Shown here piece by piece: positions 1 to 5,666 of a stretch of 5,709 nucleotides of DNA. Source of the DNA: Desulfocapsaceae bacterium. Its GTDB lineage: Bacteria; Desulfobacterota; Desulfobulbia; Desulfobulbales; Desulfocapsaceae. How positions within the stretch are numbered: position 1 is the first letter of the stretch; each line of letters opens with the position of its first letter. Location: assembly GCA_029934775.1 (NCBI GenBank), contig JAOZLO010000201.1, forward strand, positions 1 to 5,709, read 5' to 3'. Below the pieces are notes generated by a model that was not told the DNA's origin, did not search any database, and saw only the letters and a list, made by a program, of their open reading frames with translations. The translations under genes and the position numbers were made by a program.

Positions 1-581
1 AGGAGTTAAGTGATCTGGAAATGGAGTTGGTAAATCAATCTATTGAAATCCTGGCAGATTCGTTGAAACGTGGTCTTGATTATGAAGATCTGTTTGAGAG
101 AGCCAGTAATGATCCTTTGACCGGGCTTGCAAACAGGAGAGTATTCGATGATCGTATAACTGGTATGATTGACAGTGCAAGGCGATATAATCGACCTTTG
201 ACCATGATTTTGATGGATCTCGATAAGTTTAAAAATATTAATGACAGCCTCGGACATCAGGTAGGTGATGAAGTGTTGATTTCTGTAGCTAATGTTTTGA
301 GTCATGCTGTTCGCTCCACCGATCTTCTTGTTCGTATGGGTGGGGATGAGTTTGTTCTTGTTCTTGATAATACCGATGTGAAAAGTGCTCGAATCCTGGC
401 GGAAAGATTATGTGCCGGGGTTGATGCACTTGACGTCTGGGCAAGTCAACACATCAAACTGGGAATCAGTATCGGGCTTGCGGAGATGCAGGAAGATGAA
501 ACATTAACGCAATGGTTTGAGCGGACTGACGATATTCTTTATAATGCCAAGGCAGAAGGGCGTGGCAGGGTCAGCAGTTAA
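1..581 (+). CDS. Diguanylate cyclase, C-terminal GGDEF domain (5'-truncated by window edge)
   Basis: This is the C-terminal part of a GGDEF-domain protein, which condenses two GTP into the second messenger c-di-GMP. The frame is open to the window edge (codons from position 3), so the Met at 21 is probably internal and a sensory N-terminus is missing. Counting from that Met, the visible domain starts with NDPLTGLANRR (30-40). Next comes the metal-binding stretch DLDKFKNIND (66-75), where N74 and D83 match guanine-contact positions. The signature GGDEF is intact at 107-111. RSTD (98-101), five residues before GGDEF, matches the inhibitory I-site (RxxD), so product feedback is likely. The residues before NDPLTGL are charged and helical, like the coiled-coil linkers that join GGDEF to sensor domains. 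No EAL domain follows. All catalytic motifs are present, so the enzyme is probably active; its input signal cannot be judged here. Confidence 0.95.
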   Translation, partial: ELSDLEMELVNQSIEILADSLKRGLDYEDLFERASNDPLTGLANRRVFDDRITGMIDSARRYNRPLTMILMDLDKFKNINDSLGHQVGDEVLISVANVLSHAVRSTDLLVRMGGDEFVLVLDNTDVKSARILAERLCAGVDALDVWASQHIKLGISIGLAEMQEDETLTQWFERTDDILYNAKAEGRGRVSS

Positions 582-595
582 TTGTTTTTATACGT

Positions 596-632
596 AAAAA
601 AGGCCGACTGGTAACAGTCGGCCTTTTTTTTT
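596..632. terminator. Strong bidirectional Rho-independent terminator
   Basis: A perfect inverted repeat, AGGCCGACTG (601-610) and CAGTCGGCCT (615-624), closes a GTAA tetraloop. It has an A-run before it (596-601) and a run of nine T after it (624-632). The A/T runs extend the stem to about 15 pairs. It lies 14 bases after the GGDEF stop codon and 26 bases from the stop of the convergent gene. The A-run becomes a U-run on the other strand, so it can stop both transcripts. Confidence 0.93.
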
Positions 633-658
633 ATCATATTTCAAAAATTTGAGAAGTT

Positions 659-1057
659 TCAATCGGTCTGAAGCATTATTTTGATCGGAATGACATGCAG
701 TGAACTGCTTCGTTGTTCTGTATGCCCCAGTGACCATTCTCTGCATATACCCCTATCCCCGATGAGTTTGTCAATGTCCCTGACAATGGAGCTGACGTCA
801 ATGACTGGATGGCGGGCAAATACCTGGGGAAGGCCCTGGGTAAGATTGCATGCCAGACAGCAGTCCGGTCGTTCATGCAGGAGTAATTCCATGGTCAGGC
901 TTTCACTGTCCATACCCCTGTAGCCTAACCTAATGTCGTAAGAGCCTTCTTTTGCATCTCCAAACAGAGCTTCAAAAAATGCATCTGTTCTTTCTTCAGG
1001 AAAAATTTCCAAGAGAGCTTCGCTGGTAAAGGGTGTCTCTAATATGTCCGATATCAT
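659..1057 (-). CDS. Small conserved protein of unknown function with a CxxC motif
   Basis: The function is unknown. The reading frame opens at ATG 1129 (156 residues), but I prefer ATG 1057 (132 residues), because a strong minus-strand promoter (1115-1142) should start transcription near 1108, inside the longer frame. Neither start has a clear Shine-Dalgarno. Counted from 1057, the protein is soluble, with no signal peptide or membrane segment. It has an acidic N-terminal core (FTSEALLEIFPEERTDAFF, then FGDAKEGSYDI), an alternating segment around residues 46-60, then HERPDCCLACN with cysteines at 66, 67 and 70. After this comes GLPQVFARHPVIDV and a charged tail. The CxxC next to a His could bind metal or be redox-active, but a zinc site would need more ligands. 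From memory, similar proteins occur in Desulfovibrio-like and Geobacter-like bacteria, sometimes under the wrong label 'pancreas/duodenum homeobox protein 1'. That link is unverified. Confidence 0.8.
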   Translation of the reverse strand: MISDILETPFTSEALLEIFPEERTDAFFEALFGDAKEGSYDIRLGYRGMDSESLTMELLLHERPDCCLACNLTQGLPQVFARHPVIDVSSIVRDIDKLIGDRGICREWSLGHTEQRSSSLHVIPIKIMLQTD

Positions 1058-1093
1058 AACGTTGTTGTCTATTTTGTTTTTGAGGAAACGGCA

Positions 1094-1122
1094 TTGGTAT
1101 AGATATTTTAAATTACTATAAC
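1094..1122 (+). promoter_or_regulatory. Sigma70-type promoter for the UvrD-like helicase (plus strand)
   Basis: TTGGTA (1094-1099, four of six matches to TTGACA) is followed after exactly 17 bases by TATAAC (1117-1122, five of six matches to TATAAT). Initiation would be near 1129, giving a leader of about 56 bases before the ATG at 1185. The -10 box shares bases 1117-1120 with the opposing minus-strand -10. Confidence 0.55.
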
Positions 1123-1142
1123 CGGGCATCGTATTTTGTCAA
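1115..1142 (-). promoter_or_regulatory. Sigma70-type promoter for the small CxxC protein (minus strand)
   Basis: Read on the minus strand, a perfect -35 TTGACA (plus positions 1137-1142) is followed after 16 bases by TATAGT (1115-1120), five of six matches to the -10 consensus. The predicted transcript starts near 1108, downstream of the ATG at 1129. Its -10 overlaps the -10 of the helicase promoter on the other strand. Confidence 0.65.
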
Positions 1143-1171
1143 CTGACGTTGCGGCAGGAAAAACACTGTGT

Positions 1172-1177
1172 TAAGGT
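1172..1177 (+). promoter_or_regulatory. Ribosome binding site deciding the helicase start
   Basis: TAAGGT matches the anti-Shine-Dalgarno (TAAGGAGGT) and ends 7 bases before ATG 1185. The frame is open further upstream to a possible TTG at 1149, but that codon has no comparable site. Confidence 0.6.
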
Positions 1178-1184
1178 AGCCCGC

Positions 1185-3371
1185 ATGAAGAGTGAGATCG
1201 TTGGAGAACATAGAAATTTGATCGAAAATGGAATAAATCTGGGAGAACTTAACGAGCCACAGTACAGGGCCGTTATTACTACCCGGGGGCCTGTGCTGGT
1301 CATTGCCGGTGCGGGGAGTGGTAAAACACGCACTCTGGTGTATCGTGTTGCCCATCTTATTGAAAAAGGAGTAGCACCGGAGTCGATTCTGTTGCTCACT
1401 TTTACCAGAAAAGCGAGCCAGGAGATGTTATGGCGGGCTGGAAGATTACTTAATGGCACATGCAACCGTGTGGTTGGTGGTACTTTTCATGGGATTGCAA
1501 ATATGTTGCTTCGACGTTATGGCTCAGAGCTGGGATTCAGTTCGACATTTTCCATAATCGACAGGGGGGATGCTGAAGGCATCATCAATCTCCTCAAATC
1601 TTCTTTAGGGCTTGGGAAGAGAGATAAACGGTTCCCTTCGAAAAGAGTCATCATCAATATGATCAGTGGATCCATCAATAAGTCAATTGATCTGGATGAT
1701 CTGATCTACGCGCAATATGCTCATCTCAGTGATCACATAGAGGATATACTGCAGCTACAGAAACATTATAGAGAGTTCAAATTTAATCATGGTTTGATGG
1801 ATTATGATGATCTTCTGGTGAATTGGAAACGTCTTCTTGAGGAGTCGGAGCAGGTGCGTATTGCTACTTCAGAAAGATTCTCACATATAATGGTAGATGA
1901 GTATCAGGATACAAATCTTATCCAGGCTGACATTGTCCGTCTGGCTGCGTACACCCATGATAATGTAATGGTTGTAGGGGATGACTCTCAATCAATCTAT
2001 TCCTTCAGGGGGGCGGATTTTTATAATATCATGCGATTTCCGAAGGTTTTTAAGAGTACACAGATCATCAAACTGGAAGAAAATTATCGATCGACCCAAC
2101 CTATTCTCTCTCTTACCAACAATATTATTGAAAATGCTGAGGAGAAATACACTAAAACACTTTTTACCAGCATTGAAGGTGATGTTCTGCCCAAACTGTT
2201 TGCTGCAAGAGATGAGTGGGAGGAGGCCAGGTTTGTTGTCAAAACCATAAAGAAGCTTCATTTAGAAGGGATCGATATAGAAAATATAGCTGTACTTTTT
2301 CGTTCAGGGTTTCACTCGTATAAACTTGAAATGGAACTGGCTGCTGAAAAGATAGATTTTGAAAAACGCGGTGGATTGAAACTTACGGAATCTGCGCATA
2401 TGAAAGATGTATTGGCTTTTCTGCGAGTATTAGTCAATCCTAAAGATAACCTTTCTTGGAATCGGATTCTGCTCCAACTTGAGAAAGTTGGACCAAAAAC
2501 AGCCCAGAAAATCACAACTTTTATTGGTACAACAGGTGATCCTTTTGCTGCCTTGGCGAAATATCCAGCCGGTAAAACATGGAAAGGATCTTTTACAAAG
2601 TTGCTGGATCTCTTTACAAAATTGCATTCCGGCAGTCAAAGTCCCTCTGTGCTGTATGAGCAGGTGCAGAACTATTACCAGCCTGTCTTTCAACAAATTT
2701 ATGCAGACGATTTTCCCAAACGTCAAAAAGACCTTGACCAGCTGAGTTCAATAATGAAGGGATACGATGAACTTCAACCATTTATTGATGATACAACTCT
2801 CGATCCACCGGAAACTGTATCCCAGGATACGAGTGGCATGAAACGACTGGTGCTTTCAACTATTCACTCATCAAAAGGACTTGAATTTGATGCAGTCTTC
2901 ATCATTGGGGTAGCGGATGGTCGTTTCCCCCATGCATCAGCTGAGCTGGGAGAACAGTGGGAAGAGGAGAGGAGATTGCTTTATGTTGCAACAACTCGAG
3001 CAAAAGAATATCTCTATCTTACCTATCCCCGGCAATTGATGACACCGGATCGACAGTTCAAAAATGTAGGAATGTCCCCATTCCTTGGTGAACTGAGCGC
3101 CGGGCTTTTCCAGAGAGTGGAAGATCGCCCTGCTGATGATTACAGGATGTTTGGCCATACCGAACCATCAAGTAGAAATCATATCCCGGTACGAACCAAA
3201 AAGATAAAATTGAATATGTCAGATTTCTCAAAAGGGTGCAAAGTGGAGCATCCTTTTTTTGGAGTTGGTACCGTGGTAAAGCTCTCTGATGGACGGTCTC
3301 TTGATGTACATTTTGACAGGCATGGTGCGAAGACCCTGCATCTTGATTATGCTAAACTGAAACGACTTTAG
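1185..3371 (+). CDS. UvrD/PcrA/Rep-family ATP-dependent DNA helicase
   Basis: This is a superfamily 1A 3'-5' DNA helicase of 728 residues, the usual PcrA/UvrD size. Such enzymes unwind DNA in repair and clear blocked forks or stalled RNA polymerase. All motifs are visible: Q motif LNEPQ (22-26), Walker A AGAGSGKT (41-48), motif Ia TFTRKASQEM (72-81), DEYQD (238-242), GDDSQSIYSFRGA (265-277), ENYRS (299-303), HSSKGLEF (561-568) and LYVATTRAK (599-607). KVGPKTAQKI (434-443) resembles the helix-hairpin-helix of domain 2B. The C-terminus (about 685-728, GCKVEHPFFGVGTVV then VHFDRHGAKTLHLDYAKL) fits the Tudor-like fold that lets PcrA/UvrD bind RNA polymerase. The TFTRKA and HSSKG variants differ from textbook UvrD (TFTNKA), so it may be a paralogue of the main uvrD/pcrA; I give no symbol. 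ATG 1185 is chosen for its Shine-Dalgarno. The gene stands alone, with its own promoter. Confidence 0.95.
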   Translation: MKSEIVGEHRNLIENGINLGELNEPQYRAVITTRGPVLVIAGAGSGKTRTLVYRVAHLIEKGVAPESILLLTFTRKASQEMLWRAGRLLNGTCNRVVGGTFHGIANMLLRRYGSELGFSSTFSIIDRGDAEGIINLLKSSLGLGKRDKRFPSKRVIINMISGSINKSIDLDDLIYAQYAHLSDHIEDILQLQKHYREFKFNHGLMDYDDLLVNWKRLLEESEQVRIATSERFSHIMVDEYQDTNLIQADIVRLAAYTHDNVMVVGDDSQSIYSFRGADFYNIMRFPKVFKSTQIIKLEENYRSTQPILSLTNNIIENAEEKYTKTLFTSIEGDVLPKLFAARDEWEEARFVVKTIKKLHLEGIDIENIAVLFRSGFHSYKLEMELAAEKIDFEKRGGLKLTESAHMKDVLAFLRVLVNPKDNLSWNRILLQLEKVGPKTAQKITTFIGTTGDPFAALAKYPAGKTWKGSFTKLLDLFTKLHSGSQSPSVLYEQVQNYYQPVFQQIYADDFPKRQKDLDQLSSIMKGYDELQPFIDDTTLDPPETVSQDTSGMKRLVLSTIHSSKGLEFDAVFIIGVADGRFPHASAELGEQWEEERRLLYVATTRAKEYLYLTYPRQLMTPDRQFKNVGMSPFLGELSAGLFQRVEDRPADDYRMFGHTEPSSRNHIPVRTKKIKLNMSDFSKGCKVEHPFFGVGTVVKLSDGRSLDVHFDRHGAKTLHLDYAKLKRL

Positions 3372-3374
3372 AGC

Positions 3375-3482
3375 CTTACTCCTTAACTTCTGTAAGAAAA
3401 AACAAGAAATCGAGGAATATATTTGAAATTAGCAGTTACATATACCCACAAGGTACTTATACCCCCTTGTGGGGTGTTAGTG
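3375..3482 (+). repeat. Intergenic repeat unit 1 (short form)
   Basis: This is the first of two order-conserved units after the helicase stop. Its blocks are CTTACTCC...CTGTAA (3375-3395), AAAAAACAAGAAAT (3397-3410), CGAGGAAT (3411-3418), TTGAAATTA (3423-3431), GTTACA (3435-3440) and a hairpin block from TATACC to TTAGTG (3458-3482). It contains a perfect 9-base inverted repeat, CCCACAAGG (3445-3453) and CCTTGTGGG (3465-3473). A smaller alternative stem is ACCCC/GGGGT (3461-3465 and 3471-3475). No gene starts directly after it, unlike unit 2. I see no open frame of useful length in this stretch. Confidence 0.75.
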
Positions 3483-3631
3483 TCTTACTCCATAAAAGCT
3501 GTAACTCAGTTCAGTACCCCCTCGGAGTCTATCGCTTACCTGAGGGGTATAAAAAACAAGAGATAAGCACCCTTATGAAGCCAGGGCATAAACTCCGACT
3601 TCGAATCGAGTAATGTGCTTGAAATTATGTG

Positions 3632-3660
3632 GTTACATTAATCACCATGGCACTTATACC
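3632..3660 (+). promoter_or_regulatory. Candidate folC promoter inside repeat unit 2
   Basis: GTTACA (3632-3637) lies 17 bases before TATACC (3655-3660); each has four of six consensus matches. The same pair with the same spacing recurs in unit 1 (3435-3440 and 3458-3463), where the spacer differs at 7 of 17 positions while both boxes are unchanged. Initiation here would be near 3667 and leave a leader of only about 16 bases before the folC ATG. The match is modest, so this is tentative. Confidence 0.35.
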
Positions 3661-3667
3661 CCCTTGT

Positions 3668-3673
3668 GGGGTG
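3668..3673 (+). promoter_or_regulatory. Probable folC ribosome binding site, in the repeat hairpin arm
   Basis: GGGGTG ends 9 bases before ATG 3683 and is the only purine-rich site close enough to serve folC. It is the 3' arm of the ACCCC/GGGGT hairpin of repeat unit 2. If transcription starts upstream of that hairpin, the site could be masked; if it starts at the candidate promoter near 3667, it is free. Confidence 0.45.
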
Positions 3674-3682
3674 TCAGTGAAA

Positions 3683-5023
3683 ATGAACATGACCTATGAT
3701 GAAGTCCTGACTTATCTCGATCGCCTGCAGATGCATAAAATAAAATTGGGACTTGATGCCATGCTGTCTTTTATGGCCAGTGTTGGTAACCCTGAACAAA
3801 GGTCCAGATTTGTCCATGTTGCCGGAACTAATGGTAAAGGATCTGTATGTGCAGCATTATCAGAGATGCTGGCGTGCGCAGGATATAGAATTGGTGTTTA
3901 CACATCTCCGCATTTAAGCTCTGTGCGGGAACGGTTTAGGATTGGCAGCCGGTATATCAGTGAGGAGGAGTTTGCTGAACTGGGTACCAGAATATGCGGG
4001 ATACTGGGCCAGGAGAAAATAACTTATTTTGAATTTACTACGGCCCTCGGCTTTCTCTGGTTTTCTGAATCGGATGTGGATCTCGTGCTGTTGGAAACAG
4101 GTATGGGCGGAAGACTCGATGCCACAAATATAGTAACACCCCTGGTTTCTGTTATTACCAGTATAAGTATGGATCATGAAGCGTATCTGGGTAATACTCT
4201 TACAGCTGTATCTGGTGAAAAGGCTGGAATTATTAAAGTGGGAGTTCCCGTGGTTTCCGGTGCAAAGGATCCGGAAGCTGCAGCAGTGATAAGGCGGGTC
4301 AGTGAAGAAAAAAAGGCACCTCTCTTCTGTCTTGGTCAAGAATTTGACTATAGTAGAGGGGATAAAAAGACATGGAGGTGGTCAGGCAAGAGAGGCTTTG
4401 CAGGACAGGAAATAGCTGGTTTGAACTCTGCTCATCCAAGTCTTGCTCATAGAGAGAACGAGTCTCTTGCGATTGCAGCTCTGAAGTTATTGGAACTCCA
4501 CGAGTTTAAGGTTGATTTCAGCAGCATGAGAACAGGGCTTGCGACGATGAAATGGCCGGGGAGGATGGAGTATTTCGAGCAGCCACGTTTTCGTAATTCG
4601 GTTCTTCATACTGAGTCTGACAGGAAAGATGAAGTATGCCGGTATCTTCTTGATGGAGCACATAATTTAGATGGAGTCAAGAATTTGGCTGAAACTTTAA
4701 GGTTAAAGTTTTCATACGAAAAGTTGATTTGTATCTGGGGCGCAATGTCTGACAAAGACCTCGCCGGTACTCTTGCCATAATGGCTCCTCTGGCAGATCA
4801 CCTTTTTCTTACCCAGCCCGATGGTGAACGCTCTGCATCGGTGAAATATATTCATTCTTATCTGCCTGATGAGGAGAAGGCTAACGTATACTGTGTACCT
4901 GAGGGAGCAGAGGCACTTGCTCTTGCGCAAGATAAAGCAACTGGTAAAGATATTATTGTTATCGGCGGCTCTCTATATCTTATTGGAGCCATGCGTGCTC
5001 TTTTGCTGGGTGATCTCGTGTAA
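3683..5023 (+). CDS. folC: Bifunctional folylpolyglutamate synthase / dihydrofolate synthase
   Basis: This cytoplasmic Mur-ligase-family enzyme adds glutamate to dihydropteroate and then to reduced folates, using ATP. From ATG 3683 it has 446 residues, a normal length. Visible motifs are the P-loop GTNGKGS (48-54), TSPHLSSVRERF (74-85), ETGMGGRLDATN (138-149), the metal-binding DHE (164-166), GEKAGIIK (178-185) with the lysine usually carbamylated in Mur ligases, WPGR (291-294) and the C-domain DGAHN (324-328). Between WPGRMEYF and LLDGAHN lies a stretch somewhat longer than usual (about 299-321), probably a surface loop. The frame is open back to GTG 3629, but those extra residues are translated repeat DNA, and the family typically begins at the MTYDEVLTYL-like segment, so 3683 (or 3689) is the better start. 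The HNH gene follows after 3 bases, suggesting one operon. Confidence 0.96.
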   Translation: MNMTYDEVLTYLDRLQMHKIKLGLDAMLSFMASVGNPEQRSRFVHVAGTNGKGSVCAALSEMLACAGYRIGVYTSPHLSSVRERFRIGSRYISEEEFAELGTRICGILGQEKITYFEFTTALGFLWFSESDVDLVLLETGMGGRLDATNIVTPLVSVITSISMDHEAYLGNTLTAVSGEKAGIIKVGVPVVSGAKDPEAAAVIRRVSEEKKAPLFCLGQEFDYSRGDKKTWRWSGKRGFAGQEIAGLNSAHPSLAHRENESLAIAALKLLELHEFKVDFSSMRTGLATMKWPGRMEYFEQPRFRNSVLHTESDRKDEVCRYLLDGAHNLDGVKNLAETLRLKFSYEKLICIWGAMSDKDLAGTLAIMAPLADHLFLTQPDGERSASVKYIHSYLPDEEKANVYCVPEGAEALALAQDKATGKDIIVIGGSLYLIGAMRALLLGDLV

Positions 5024-5026
5024 TTC

Positions 5027-5320
5027 ATGGAATTTTTTGATTTTGATGCACTTGATGATGCTGAAAAACGTGCTGAACGTGATAAAGCTCGAAAATTTCG
5101 TAAAACCCGATGGTGGCAGCAGAAGACTGCTTCCGGGATCTGTTATTACTGTGGTATGAAAATAGCCTACTGTAATATTACTATGGATCATCTCGTGCCT
5201 CTGGCTCGTGGAGGGCGCAGTAAAAAAAATAATTTAGTACCGGCATGCAAGGACTGCAATACTAAAAAGAAAAGTATGTTGCCTCTTGAATGGGAAGAGT
5301 ATCTGGAAAAGCACAAATAA
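5027..5320 (+). CDS. Small HNH endonuclease-family protein
   Basis: This is a 97-residue protein with an HNH (beta-beta-alpha-metal) nuclease fold. A highly charged N-terminus (DDAEKRAERDKARKFRK, about 10-26) precedes a zinc-knuckle pair CYYC (39-42). The core DHLVPLARGG (54-63) supplies the catalytic His55, KNNLVPAC (67-74) the structural Asn69, and CKDCN (74-78) the second cysteine pair and a final Asn in place of the last His. The four cysteines (39, 42, 74, 77) should hold a structural zinc. The protein is little more than the nuclease module, with no recognisable targeting domain, so its substrate is unknown. It begins 3 bases after the folC stop with only a weak upstream GGGTG, so translation is probably coupled to folC. 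It could be a housekeeping DNA-processing protein; nothing around it suggests a restriction system or homing element. Confidence 0.92.
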   Translation: MEFFDFDALDDAEKRAERDKARKFRKTRWWQQKTASGICYYCGMKIAYCNITMDHLVPLARGGRSKKNNLVPACKDCNTKKKSMLPLEWEEYLEKHK

Positions 5321-5347
5321 GGAATCTTATACTCGCTTTTTCTTTTT
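5317..5347 (+). terminator. Weak candidate terminator of the folC-HNH operon
   Basis: ATAAG (5317-5321) and CTTAT (5326-5330) pair around GAAT, and a T-rich tract follows at 5337-5347. The stem is short and AT-rich, includes the HNH stop codon, and is separated from the T tract by 6 bases, so efficiency is doubtful. Confidence 0.3.
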
Positions 5348-5371
5348 GAACCTGTTACAAGCTATCAAATA

Positions 5372-5421
5372 TTCACCTTGTTATATAAAGTTTATTTTAT
5401 ACAAATGTAAAACAAGGTGGA
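5372..5421. repeat. Nested inverted repeat upstream of the tRNA
   Basis: CACCTTGTT (5374-5382) is perfectly inverted as AACAAGGTG (5411-5419); with one G-U pair the RNA stem reaches 11 pairs (5372-5382 with 5411-5421). Inside the loop lies a second perfect inverted repeat, TATAAA (5384-5389) and TTTATA (5396-5401). No T-run follows, so it is not an ordinary terminator. It could be a regulator-binding palindrome or a structured leader ahead of the tRNA. Confidence 0.6.
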
Positions 5422-5467
5422 GATAAAAGGGTAACTTGTTGTTTAAAGGTACTCTTAAGCCTTGAGA

Positions 5468-5544
5468 GGGCGGGTAGCTCAGCTGGATAGAGCGTTGGCC
5501 TCCGAAGCCAAAGGTCGCGGGTTCGACTCCCGCCTCGCTCACCA
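5468..5544 (+). tRNA. tRNA-Arg, anticodon CCG
   Basis: A complete 77-base cloverleaf is visible. Acceptor GGGCGGG (5468-5474) pairs with CTCGCTC (5534-5540), including two G-U pairs. The D-stem is GCTC/GAGC (5477-5480 and 5490-5493). The anticodon stem TTGGC/GCCAA (5495-5499 and 5507-5511) encloses the loop CTCCGAA with anticodon CCG at 5502-5504, reading the arginine codon CGG. The T-arm is GCGGG/CCCGC (5517-5521 and 5529-5533) around TTCGACT. Discriminator A (5541) is followed by an encoded CCA. I see no clear promoter directly before it, and no copy of its 3' end elsewhere in the window that would mark an integrated element. Confidence 0.97.
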
Positions 5545-5571
5545 GTAATTTAAGCAGTAAGTTTTTGTTTT

Positions 5572-5660
5572 GACAATCAATTTTGTCTGGGAAGCCAGAC
5601 TTCCAGTCGAAGTATCAAATGGTGCTTCGGCTTTATAACAAAGTGGTTCTCATGGGAACC
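5572..5660 (+). promoter_or_regulatory. Structured 5' leader of the cold-shock gene, possible thermosensor
   Basis: The DNA between the tRNA and the cold-shock ATG can form a chain of hairpins: GACAA/TTGTC (5572-5576 and 5583-5587), GTCTGG/CCAGAC (5585-5590 and 5595-5600), an 11-pair stem GTCGAAGTATC/GGTGCTTCGGC with loop AAAT (5606-5616 and 5621-5631, three G-U pairs), and GGTTC/GAACC (5645-5649 and 5656-5660). The second stem competes with an alternative, CTGG(G)AAG with CTTCCAG (5587-5594 and 5600-5606). Long refolding leaders are known for cspA-type mRNAs; the switch here is inferred. Confidence 0.5.
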
Positions 5661-5666
5661 CAGCAC

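Larger units (their letters stand above)
3484..3679 (+). repeat. Intergenic repeat unit 2 (long form, abuts folC)
   Basis: This unit repeats the blocks of unit 1 in the same order. CTTACTCC...CTGTAA (3484-3504) matches at 17 of 21 positions and AAAAAACAAGAGAT (3551-3564) at 13 of 14. CGAGTAAT (3607-3614), TTGAAATTA (3619-3627), GTTACA (3632-3637) and the TATACC to CAGTG hairpin block (3655-3679) follow. It has two extra segments, 3505-3550 and 3565-3606. The first forms its own bulged hairpin (3515-3525 with 3539-3549, again TACCCC against GGGGTA). The second carries a weak stem around CTTCGAA (3592-3611). The perfect 9-base stem of unit 1 is degraded here, but the ACCCC/GGGGT stem is kept. 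Confidence 0.75.

Noticed and set aside
1149..1184. TTG start of the helicase, 12 residues upstream
   Set aside because: No Shine-Dalgarno serves it, while ATG 1185 has TAAGGT at good spacing and gives a normal family length.
3375..3402. Rho-independent terminator after the helicase
   Set aside because: CTTAC/GTAAG forms only a 5-base stem followed by A rather than T on the plus strand, and no T-run follows it on the minus strand either.
3375..3679. CRISPR array
   Set aside because: There are only two units of very different length with internal block structure, not short identical repeats with equal spacers, and no cas gene is present.
3629..3682. In-frame N-terminal extension of FolC from GTG 3629
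   Set aside because: The 18 extra residues are a translation of repeat unit 2, have no ribosome binding site, and precede the segment where the FolC family normally starts.
3914..4339. 141-residue minus-strand open frame within folC
   Set aside because: It is fully antisense to strongly conserved FolC motifs, has an odd residue composition and no ribosome binding site; it is a shadow frame.
4869..5159. 96-residue plus-strand frame spanning the folC-HNH junction
   Set aside because: It overlaps both well-supported genes out of frame and resembles no family I know.
5468..5544. Integration site of a mobile element at the tRNA
   Set aside because: No integrase and no second copy of the tRNA 3' end are visible in the window.
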